In this document: positions 24,534 to 31,999 of the stretch, in pieces
Layout of the letters: each line of letters begins with the position of its first letter
How positions within the stretch are numbered: the stretch's first letter is position 1
Source of the DNA: Streptomyces erythrochromogenes
GTDB lineage: Bacteria; Actinomycetota; Actinomycetes; Streptomycetales; Streptomycetaceae
Reading direction: 5' to 3'
DNA length: 64,000 bases
Assembly: GCF_036170895.1 (NCBI RefSeq)
Contig: NZ_CP108036.1
Location: 186,001-250,000 of the forward strand
The notes under the pieces: model-generated
Seen by the model: only the letters and a program-made list of their open reading frames with translations
Database searches by the model: none
What the model was told of the DNA's origin: nothing
Program-made: the position numbers and the translations under genes

Positions 24534-25190
24534 TCATGCGCGTACGGCCGGAAGATCACCCGACGGCACACCGTTCGACCCGCAACCATGATCGGTTAGG
24601 GCATCCTCGGTTGCCCGCGCCAGGTCATCGACTGTTTCGCAGGCCGCGTCCAGCCGCAACAGGAGGGCCGAGCTGACCGGCAGCAGGTGGACGCCTCCCG
24701 CGAGGTCGGCGAGGCGGCGCAGCGGGGAAGCTCCGGCTGCTTCGTAGAAGTACTCCAGGGCTGCGGGCGGCGGCCGGAGAGACCCGGGGCCGGAGGGGGC
24801 CGGTGCGCCGGGCGGGGTGTTCAAGAAGGTGAGGGTGGCGTCGGCGAGGCGGCCGACCGGGCGCTGCCGGTGGCTTCCTGCCAGGAGGTTCCGCCGGTGA
24901 GGCGGTTCAGGTGCTGGGCGACAGTGTCGGTGCCGTCCTGTTCGCCGAGCTGCTGCATGCGTGCGGCGAGCAGCGGCCACTGGCGCGAGCCGATCAGGAG
25001 CCCCCCTCCCGCTCCGGCAGGACCTCCCTGGACCATCGCGACCATCTGGGAGAGCGCGGCCGGACCACGGGCGCGGGAGCGACACGTCGTGCTCGGTGAA
25101 CAGCCACGCGATGTACGGACGATCCGCCGCGGTCGCGGGGTCGACGCACCCGGGGCCCGTCGGCCGCTCAGGGAAGATCTGCGCGGCGAG
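24534..25190 (-). pseudogene. Unrecognised gene with two frameshifts
   Basis: Coding-like segments change frame twice. From 25190 downwards: AQIFPERPTGPGCVDPATAA and RPYIAWLFTEHDV (frame 1), then ALSQMVAMVQGGPAGAGGGL, LIGSRQWPLLAARMQQLGE and LNRLTGGTSWQEATG (frame 2), then RPVGRLADATLTFLNTPPGA and AALEYFYEAAGASPLRRLAD (frame 1 again), ending near 24534. The composition resembles proteins of actinobacterial plasmids or integrative elements, but I cannot name the family. The shifts make it non-functional unless they are sequencing errors. Confidence 0.4.
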
Positions 25191-25595
25191 CTGTGGCAGT
25201 CGTGCTGCACGCCCCGATCCCCGGGTGCTTCTCTCCGTGTCCTGGTCTGGCGAAGGACGTTGCTGTTGCCGGAGCGAGCAGCACCGTGACCCGACCGCTG
25301 GGATGCAGGAAGGGTGTGTGCTCCAGCCAGAGGGCGGCGATCGCCCGGAAGGAGGCCGACCCTGATCAGCGGCCTCTCCGTCGCCCTTGGTCGGTCCTTT
25401 CGCGGCGGGGTAGCCAAGCGCTGCACACGGGTGGTCTGCAACGACGCGCGCCGGCCGCCCGGAAGGCGGTGTGGCAGGCGGACCGGTCGAGGATCGCGGC
25501 CGGAGTCCTGGCGAAGCGGGTGGCCACCGATGCGGAGCACGCGCCCGGGCGGGCGTGGCTCGTCGAGGTGGGGGCCGAGCCGACGGGGGCGTTCG

Positions 25596-26815
25596 TCAGC
25601 CGATGACGTGGTGGGTGCGGGAGGTGCGGGCGCGCAGGCGCTCCCGGGCGGCGATCCAGATCGTGAGGGCGGTCTGCCAGAAGGCCATGATGAGGAAGGC
25701 CGAGGAGTCCAGCAGCTCGACCCAGCTGGAGCCCTCGCGTCCGAAGCGGCTGACGGCTCCGGAGACCATCTCCACGAAGACGGGGGCGAGGGCCAGCAGG
25801 AAGGTGCCGAGGCTGAAGGTGTAGCCGACCACGATCAGCCAGGAGTACCAGCGGGCGGCCCGGCGGTCGACGGGGTGCCACAGGGATTCGTCCGCCAGCC
25901 CCTCGGTGCGCCCGCGCAGTCGCAGGAAGCGGTTGCGCAGCCGGCGTACGGACGTGGTGTGCAGGTCCACGCAGCCGAGCATGGTGGTGATCAGCACGTA
26001 CACGTCGGTGCGCAGGTAGAGGAAGAACTGCCACAGCACCCGCAGCACGGCGGCGAAGGCCACCGCGAGGCAGACGCTGCTGGCGGTCGTTTCGGCACCG
26101 CCGGGGCCGCGGGCGGCGTCGGCGACGGCGATGAGGAGGGAGACGAGGACGACGTCGACGACCATCCCGGCGACGATCGGCAGGTAGCGCTTGCGGCGTT
26201 CCACGGCGACGAGCCCGTCCAGGGCCGTTTCGACCACGAGGAAGTAGAAGCGGTGCGACAGCCTGGTCTTGGAGCCGATGCCCAGACGCCGGGCGGCCAG
26301 GGCGTGGAAGGCCTCGTGGATGGCGATCAGGGGTACTGCGGCGACCAGCATGACCAGGCTGATGACGGCGTAGTACTCGCTGAACAGCATGTCTTCCGCG
26401 GTCGGTACGAGATCCGGGGAGCAGATCATGCGCCAGAGCGCCCAGGCGGTGATCAGCCCGTAGCAGATCCAGGCGGGCGGGGAGAACAGGGCGCGGCCGA
26501 GCCGCTGCCAGCGCACCGGGCCCGTCTGCGCGGGCTCCTCGCCCTCCTCGCGGACGAAGCCGAGTTCGCGCAGGGCGCCGATGATGTCGTCGACGTCGAC
26601 CTGTTCGCCGTACTCGGCGGCGTACCAGTCGGCGGCCTGCGGGGGGTGGCGCCGGCCTCGAGGCGGCGCACGAGGTGGGCGCCGTCGACCGGGAAGATCC
26701 CGTAGGAGTCCGTGTCGGGCCGCCCGATGGTGACCTCTTCGCCGTCCTCCAGGAAGACCAGCGGGTGGAACGGCAGGGGTGTGTCTGCCTCGCTGCGGAT
26801 GCCGTGCTCCGGCAT
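25596..26815 (-). CDS. PqqD-like/M50 membrane metalloprotease of a RiPP locus (frameshifted in the assembly)
   Basis: The first 57 codons from ATG 26815 (LPFHPLVFLEDGEEVTIGRP, DTDSYGIFPVDGAHLVRRLE) and the following frame (AADWYAAEYGEQVDVDDIIG, ALRELGFV) together form a PqqD-like RiPP recognition domain. They are joined only if one base is added in the G6 run at 26641-26646. Then come membrane spans and the M50 zinc motif VPLIAIHEAFHALAARRLG (HExxH), SHRFYFLVVETALDG, several more helices, a TDVYVLITTMLGCVDL segment with the third-ligand Asp, and a C-terminus ending THHVIG. Fusions like this, related to YydH-type proteases, process or export ribosomal peptides. A 26-residue precursor-like gene lies immediately upstream (26976-27056). 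Confidence 0.8.
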
Positions 26816-26964
26816 GGGGCCTCCCTCGGCTTGCGGTCCGGACCGGCTGCGGGCGGGGCCTGCCGCCCGGGAGGCGCCGTCGTGCCGGCGGACGGCCCGC
26901 GTCGCCTCGAGCGGTCCGGGGCACGACGGCGCCGGGCCCCGGCCGATCAGGTGCCGGGGCTCAA

Positions 26965-26979
26965 CTGATCCTGGATCAG
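26965..26979. promoter_or_regulatory. Palindrome over the precursor stop codon
   Basis: CTGATCCTGGATCAG at 26965-26979 is a 7-bp inverted repeat with a one-base centre. It covers the stop codon of the short peptide gene and lies between it and the protease gene. It could attenuate readthrough so that more precursor than enzyme is made. Confidence 0.4.
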
Positions 26980-27056
26980 CTGGGGTTGGTGTAGACGTCG
27001 CACGCCGAGGAGGTCAGGCGGACCGGACCGGCCTTGCGGACCTGGATCTTCTTCAT
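26976..27056 (-). CDS. Putative RiPP precursor peptide, 26 residues
   Basis: ATG 27056 follows an excellent ribosome binding site (GAAGGAGAT, 6-7 bases away). The peptide starts MKKIQVRKAGPVRL, continues TSSACDV and ends YTNPS. The basic leader and a C-terminal core rich in Thr, Ser, Cys, Asp and Tyr are typical of short ribosomally synthesised, modified peptides. It is encoded 161 bases upstream of, and on the same strand as, a protease with a PqqD-like recognition domain, which strongly supports a precursor role. No cyclase, radical SAM or other maturase is visible nearby, so the modification is unknown. Confidence 0.7.
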   Translation of the reverse strand: MKKIQVRKAGPVRLTSSACDVYTNPS

Positions 27057-27182
27057 GGGAATCTCCTTCACATCAGTGGGTGATGCGGACGTGTCCATCC
27101 TGGCGAGGGCCGCCATCGTTTCCCCAAATCTCCGCCAGACCCTTCACGGGGCGCGCACGGGGCGGCGGGCCGGGGGCGCGGC

Positions 27183-27326
27183 GTGGTAGGCACCGGTCGT
27201 GAACACCCCCGAGCACCAGCCGGCGCAGCCGGCGCTGTACCGCTCGAGAGAGGGGGCAACGGGTACCGTGACGCCCTCGACCGGGATGGTGACGGCGTCG
27301 CCTGCGATCCCTACTTCGGGCGCTGA
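27183..27326 (+). pseudogene. Excalibur calcium-binding domain remnant
   Basis: A plus-strand frame ends APAGAAGAVPLERGGNGYRD, then ALDRDGDGVACDPYFGR and a stop at 27324-27326. The D-R-D-G-D-G-V-A-C-D/E motif is the hallmark of the excalibur domain found at the end of secreted actinobacterial proteins. Only about 48 codons from GTG 27183 remain and no signal peptide is present, so this is probably a 5'-truncated remnant. The flanking 27057-27182 and 27327-27494 hold nothing else recognisable. Confidence 0.55.
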
Positions 27327-27494
27327 CAGGGATCCCCTGGTACGGGGCCCGGCGCAGCGGCCGCGGGGCCGATGGCGCCAGTGCCGCTGAAGCCGGGGGA
27401 TCCCGCCCGCACCCACCGGGGCCAAGCGCGCGTCGTCCGCCGCGCCGCACTGGGCGGCATCGGCCCCGGGATCGTGGATGGGCCCGTTCGGCTT

Positions 27495-29669
27495 TCAGTC
27501 GTTTCTGTCGAGGGCTTTCGGGCGGGGCTCGGGCTTCGCGTCGTGAGTTGTCCGTGCGCCGACCGGTGCGGTGCGTGATCCACGGGCAAGGATGCCGGGC
27601 CACCAGGTGCGCGGGCCGATGTCGATCACGAGGGCCGGAACCAGCAGGGACCGCACGACGAGGGTGTCGAGGAGGACGCCGAAGGCGACGATGAAGGCGA
27701 TCTGGACGAGGAACGCCAGCGGGATGACCATGAGCGCGGCGAAGGTCGCGGCGAGCACCACGCCGGCCGAGGTGATGACGCCGCCTGTCGTGGTCAGGCC
27801 GCGCAGAACGCCCTCGCGTACGCCGTGGACGAGGGACTCCTCCCGGACACGGGACATGAGGAAGATGTTGTAGTCGACACCGAGCGCCACGAGGAAGACG
27901 AAGCCGTAGAGCGGGACGGAAGCGTCCATGCCGCTGAACCCGAGCATGTGCTCGAAGACGAGGGCGGATACGCCCAAGGTGGCCAGGAAGTTCAGGGCGA
28001 CGGTCGCGACGAGCAGGACCGGGACCAGGAGGGAGCGCAGGAGCAGGACGAGGATGAGCAGGATGATGCCGAGGACGACCGGGACGATGACGGTGCGGTC
28101 CCGGGCCGCGGTCTGTTCGGTGTCGTACTGCTGGGCTGTGTGGCCGCCGACGATGGCGTCCGCCTCCGGCACGGCGTGCAGGCGGGTGCGCAGTTCGGCG
28201 ATGGTCTGCTTGGCGGTGTCACTGTCGGCGGCCGTCTCGAGGGTGGCGTCGATGCGGATGCGGCCGTCGACAGTGAGGGGTTCGCCTTCGCCGGGCCGTC
28301 CGGAGACCGTCACGGGTGCCACCGACGCGACACCGTCGGTGGCGCTTGCGAGAGCCTGCACGTCGGCGGCGCCGGCTGCGTCGGCGATGATCACGGCCGG
28401 CTGGCCGGATCCGCCGGGGAAGTGCCGGCTGAGCGCCTTCTGTGCGGCGACAGAGGGGGCGTCCTTGACGAAGATCTCGTCCAGGGGGACGCCGCCCGAG
28501 GACAGGGCCGGGGAGAACGCGGCCAGGACGAGCATGATCAGGGTCGTCGATGCCCAGACCCGGCGGGGCGACCGGTCGATGACGGCCGCGATGCGGTGCC
28601 ACACCCTGTGTCCCTCCTCGGTGGCGTCGCCGGGCTTGGGCGTGGCGGGCCAGAATGCGGTCCGGCCGAGCAGGACCAGGACGGCAGGCAGGAAGGTGAG
28701 GGTGGCCAGGACGGAGCAAACGATGCCGATGGCACCGACCGGGCCCAGGGCCCGGTTGTTGGTCAGGTCGCTGGCCAGCAGGGCGAGCAGGCCCAGGGCC
28801 ACGGTGGCGGCGCTGGCGGTGATCGCGCCTGCCGAGCGCTGTACGGCGGCCAGCGCGGCGGCCGTACGGTCGCCCCGCGCGGCGAGTTCCTCCCGGAACC
28901 GTGCGGCCAGCAGCAGCGCGTAGTCGGTCGCCGCGCCGATGACCAGGATGGACAGGATCCCCTGTACCTGGCCGTCGACCCGCACGAGGCCGCGGTCGGC
29001 CAGCGCGTAGACGACGGCGCAGGCCAGGCCGAGGGCGAACACCGCGCTGATGATGATCACGAGTGGGAGCAGCAGGCTGCGGTAGACGAGCAGCAGGATC
29101 AGGAGCACGGCCCCGAGCGCGACGCCGAGCAGAAGGCCGTCGATGCCGGAGAAGGCGCCCGCGAGGTCGGCCTGCGTGGCCGCCGGTCCGGCGATCTGGG
29201 CGCTCAGGCCGGGTACGGAGTCTGCTGCCGCGCGTACCTCGGCCAGGGCGGCGGGCAGTTCGTCGCCCAGGTCCGGGGCGAGCGGCACGACCGCCTGCAG
29301 GGCCTGGCCGTCGCTCGAGCGCAGGGCGGGTGACGGTTGTCCGGCCACCCCGGCCTCCCCGGCCAGGGAGGCGACGGCATGGGAGGCGTCCTGCTGCTGG
29401 GCATCGGTGACGCTGTCGCTGTCGGGCGCCTGCCAGACGATGATCGCGGGCACCGACTCGGATCGTTCGAAGGCCTTGCGTTCCTCCAGCACTCTGGTGG
29501 ATTCCGCGCTCCGGGGCAGGAAGGCAGCTTGGTCGTTGGTGGCGACCTCGCCGAGCTTTCCGGCGTAGGGGCCGAGGGTGGCGCCGACCCCCAGCCAGGA
29601 CAGCAGTAGGACCACCGGGACCAGCCACCGGAACCACCGCGATGAACTCCTCATGGACATGCCTTCCAT
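27495..29669 (-). CDS. MMPL-family (RND-type) exporter
   Basis: The 724-residue protein has two repeats, each with one N-terminal span (RWFRWLVPVVLLLSWLGVGA), a large extracytoplasmic loop and five clustered spans (for example LLGVALGAVLLILLLVYRSL, and VIVPVVLGIILLILVLLLRS). GAATDYALLLAARFREEL and GVDYNIFLMSRVREE are the conserved MMPL motifs with the proton-relay Asp and Tyr. These exporters move lipids, pigments or antibiotics, energised by the proton gradient. The start is ATG 29669 or ATG 29654. A divergent MarR regulator with a palindromic operator controls it, suggesting induction by a substrate-like ligand. Confidence 0.92.
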   Translation of the reverse strand: MEGMSMRSSSRWFRWLVPVVLLLSWLGVGATLGPYAGKLGEVATNDQAAFLPRSAESTRVLEERKAFERSESVPAIIVWQAPDSDSVTDAQQQDASHAVASLAGEAGVAGQPSPALRSSDGQALQAVVPLAPDLGDELPAALAEVRAAADSVPGLSAQIAGPAATQADLAGAFSGIDGLLLGVALGAVLLILLLVYRSLLLPLVIIISAVFALGLACAVVYALADRGLVRVDGQVQGILSILVIGAATDYALLLAARFREELAARGDRTAAALAAVQRSAGAITASAATVALGLLALLASDLTNNRALGPVGAIGIVCSVLATLTFLPAVLVLLGRTAFWPATPKPGDATEEGHRVWHRIAAVIDRSPRRVWASTTLIMLVLAAFSPALSSGGVPLDEIFVKDAPSVAAQKALSRHFPGGSGQPAVIIADAAGAADVQALASATDGVASVAPVTVSGRPGEGEPLTVDGRIRIDATLETAADSDTAKQTIAELRTRLHAVPEADAIVGGHTAQQYDTEQTAARDRTVIVPVVLGIILLILVLLLRSLLVPVLLVATVALNFLATLGVSALVFEHMLGFSGMDASVPLYGFVFLVALGVDYNIFLMSRVREESLVHGVREGVLRGLTTTGGVITSAGVVLAATFAALMVIPLAFLVQIAFIVAFGVLLDTLVVRSLLVPALVIDIGPRTWWPGILARGSRTAPVGARTTHDAKPEPRPKALDRND

Positions 29670-29683
29670 TCACTCAACGATAA

Positions 29684-29709
29684 AGTATCTCAACCATCGA
29701 GAGATCTTA
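29684..29709. promoter_or_regulatory. Probable MarR operator between exporter and regulator
   Basis: In the 50-base divergent gap, TATCTC (29686-29691) and GAGATC (29701-29706) form an inverted repeat spaced by 9 bases, within TATCTCAACCATCGAGAGAT. A second CTCAACGAT half-like site lies at 29673-29681. AT-rich palindromes of this kind are typical MarR sites for autoregulation. Confidence 0.6.
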
Positions 29710-29719
29710 TGCTGAGGAG

Positions 29720-30211
29720 ATGCGCAGCGCCGACACACCCCCCGAACTTCCGTCCGACGACCCGATTGGGCTGCAGTCCTTCGCCGTACTGCTGCGTGCG
29801 ATGAACGCCGAGTTCAATCGGATCGCCCAGGAGTTCGCACACGCCCAGGGACTGCACCTGACGGACGTGCAGGCCCTGATCGCCGTACTGGACGCCGATC
29901 GCGACCAGGAGGCCGGCCCCATGACCCCCGGGCGGCTGAGCACCCACATGAACCTCACCTCGGGTGCGACGACGGCCTGCCTGGACCGGCTGGAGAAGGC
30001 CGGCCACATCCGAAGGGTCCGGGCTGCCGACGACCGGCGCGTGGTGCACATCCACTACGCCCAGGCCGGCCGCGAGGCCGCACGCGAGTACTTCCGGCCG
30101 CTGGCCCGGTCCACCGACGCGGCGCGCGCACAATTCAGCCCGGACGAACTGCACACGATCATCCGGTTCCTGGGCGAAATGAACGACCAGCTCTCACGCG
30201 TGCGCCGCTGA
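29720..30211 (+). CDS. MarR-family transcriptional regulator
   Basis: The 163-residue protein shows the MarR winged helix: LQSFAVLLRAMNAEFNRIAQ dimerisation helix, LHLTDVQALIAVLDADRD, MTPGRLSTHMNLTSGATTAC (recognition helix), LDRLEKAGHIRRVRAADDRR wing, and C-terminal helices ending MNDQLSRVRR. A GAGGAG site immediately precedes the ATG, unusually close. It is divergent from the MMPL exporter, the standard layout for a local repressor. Confidence 0.92.
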   Translation: MRSADTPPELPSDDPIGLQSFAVLLRAMNAEFNRIAQEFAHAQGLHLTDVQALIAVLDADRDQEAGPMTPGRLSTHMNLTSGATTACLDRLEKAGHIRRVRAADDRRVVHIHYAQAGREAAREYFRPLARSTDAARAQFSPDELHTIIRFLGEMNDQLSRVRR

Positions 30212-30269
30212 GCCCGCGCCTCGATACCACTGCGGCCGGAACCACATGCCCGGCAGGCCGCAAGGTCCA

Positions 30270-30665
30270 CTGCGTGACCAGCCCCATCACGACGGCAGGA
30301 CCTCGGCACGCGCAGAACACCAGCGCGGCGGATCGATGCGGGCATCTCCCCCGTGCCGGTGGGCGGATTCCAACGAGACGTCCGAGTCGATACCGCCGGC
30401 CTCGCCGGCGGCGGCCCGAACCCGCTGCAGCAGCCGTCCCAGGCACCGTTCGCCGGCCCGACCGGCGGCACTCACCACCGGCCCGCGGACCGCCCCCTGG
30501 CAGGTCACGCCGGCTCACCCCGGTCCGGACTGTGAACAATCGCGCCGATCACCGGACGGCCGTCCCTCCACCGCCCGCACCGGCCGTTGCCTACCGGCAG
30601 CAACGGCCACAACCCTTTCCACTCCGCGTCCGGCAGACCATCGCGTTCACCCCGGACAGCTCCTG
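30270..30665 (-). pseudogene. IS5-family transposase remnant, frameshifted
   Basis: Three frames carry successive pieces: DGLPDAEWKGLWPLLPVGN with WRDGRPVIGAIVH (N-terminal DUF4096-like region), then TVRTGVSRRDLPGG, and then LQRVRAAAGEAGGIDSDVSL with ESAHRHGGDARIDPP, which corresponds to the first catalytic Asp region. The rest of the DDE domain is missing. It fills the gap between the MarR gene and the VOC gene. Confidence 0.65.
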
Positions 30666-30798
30666 GAAGCGAGATCGGTGGGCGGCTACGCGGGTCCGCG
30701 TCGAGCAAGTGGGCGAGCAGCGGCACCACGACCATCAGGAGCTTCGCCGTCTCGCAGCCATGTCCAGCTCGCTGTCGGCACCACGAGCCCGGAAAGAC

Positions 30799-31323
30799 TC
30801 AGCGGGTCGGGCGCCGGGGGGCGCTCGCCCTCCCTGAACCACGGCCGCTCAGTGCGGTGTCCAGCGTCTCCTGGGCCATGCGCATCGCCTCGGCGTACTT
30901 CGGCTCGGACATCCGCTCCCAGGCCCGGTCCGGTGCGACCTCCTCGACCCGGCTCACCACCCACCAGATGTTGCCGAACGGATCCCGCACCCGGCCACCG
31001 CGATCCCCCCACGCACTGTCAGCGGCCTCCGTGACCACCTGCGCCCCGTGTGCAACAGCAGCGGCCATGGCGGCGTCCGCGTCCGGGACGTAGACCCGCA
31101 GCAGCGAGGGCATCACCGGCCAGTCGGACCGTCGGTCGAAGGCCAGCACCACCGTGTCGCCGACACGGATCTCACCATGGCCGATGCTGCCGTCCTCGAC
31201 CGGCACCCGCGCGAGTTCCTCACCGTCGAACGCAGCGGTGATGAAGTCGAGCAGCGCACCGGTGTCATCGGTGACCACCCACGGTGCAACGCTGGTGTAA
31301 CCCTCGGGTGCAGTGTGCCTCAT
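30799..31323 (-). CDS. VOC (glyoxalase/bleomycin-resistance-like) family protein
   Basis: The 174-residue product is a PhnB/COG2764-like VOC protein: GYTSVAPWVVTDDTGALLDF, AAFDGEELARVPVEDGSIGH with GEIRVGDTVVLAFDRR, YVPDADAAMAAAVAHGAQVV, and DRGGRVRDPFGNIWWVVSRV. The metal ligands of the fold (His in GHGE and a late Asp/Glu) are plausible. A Ser/Arg-rich tail follows. Substrate unknown. Translation starts at ATG 31323, 70 bases from the IS630 remnant. Confidence 0.88.
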   Translation of the reverse strand: MRHTAPEGYTSVAPWVVTDDTGALLDFITAAFDGEELARVPVEDGSIGHGEIRVGDTVVLAFDRRSDWPVMPSLLRVYVPDADAAMAAAVAHGAQVVTEAADSAWGDRGGRVRDPFGNIWWVVSRVEEVAPDRAWERMSEPKYAEAMRMAQETLDTALSGRGSGRASAPRRPTR

Positions 31324-31392
31324 CGGCCTCGTCCTCTCGTGCGACCCCTCGCGATGCGACGACCTTAGGGCCCAATTAGGACAACCGCGGCC

Positions 31393-31999
31393 CTAGTGCT
31401 GTGACCGGGAAGGTTCGCCGGGTTGCTCGTTGTGCTGGTTGGAGATGGTTCTCCAACCAGTGTGGGAAGGCAGGCATGGCAAAACCGGTCCGGGGCGGCC
31501 TTTGACGCCAAGCTCGCCCGGATCGAGTACGCGATCAACGAACGGCCGGACCGCACCGGCGCCGCAAGGGCATCGACCACACCTGGGCCGCCCTGAGAAC
31601 GATCCGGGCAGCCCGCCCGGACGGCGCCCCCATCTCAGTGATCCTCGACAACCCCTCCGCCCACCTCAACTGGAGAATCGCAGGTGGGCAGCCCGGAACA
31701 AGGTCGAGCTGTGGTTCACCCCGACCCACGCCTCCTGGGCCAACCCCATCGAGGCCCACTTCGGACCCTTGCGGCAGTTCACCCTGGGCAACTCGAACCA
31801 ACCACACCGTCCAGACCCGGGCCCTGCACGCCTACCTCCGCTGGCGCAACCAGAACACCCGAAACCCCGACGTCCTCACCGCCCAACGACGCGAACGCGC
31901 CCGCATCCGCAGCGAAAGAGGCCTCCGCTGGGGCGCCAGACCCCTACCCACCGCGGCCTGACCACCCAACCCTGCCAACCTTCCCGGTCACAGCACTAG
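31393..31999 (+). mobile_element. IS630-family remnant with perfect terminal repeats
   Basis: The 23 bases at 31393-31415 are an exact inverted repeat of 31977-31999; both ends carry CTAG, consistent with the TA target of IS630/Tc1 elements. Inside, pieces of the transposase survive in different frames: AFDAKLARIEYAINERP, IDHTWAALRTIRAARPDGAP with SVILDNPSAHLNWRI, ARNKVELWFTPTHASWANPI with EAHFGPLRQF, and YLRWRNQNTRNPDV. The element is only 607 bp, so most of the N-terminal half is deleted. It cannot move by itself but has intact ends that could be mobilised in trans. Confidence 0.85.

Noticed and set aside
27825..29333. 502-codon plus-strand frame rich in Gly, Asp, Glu and Gln
   Set aside because: Exact antisense shadow of the MMPL exporter; the exporter has clear membrane and family motifs.
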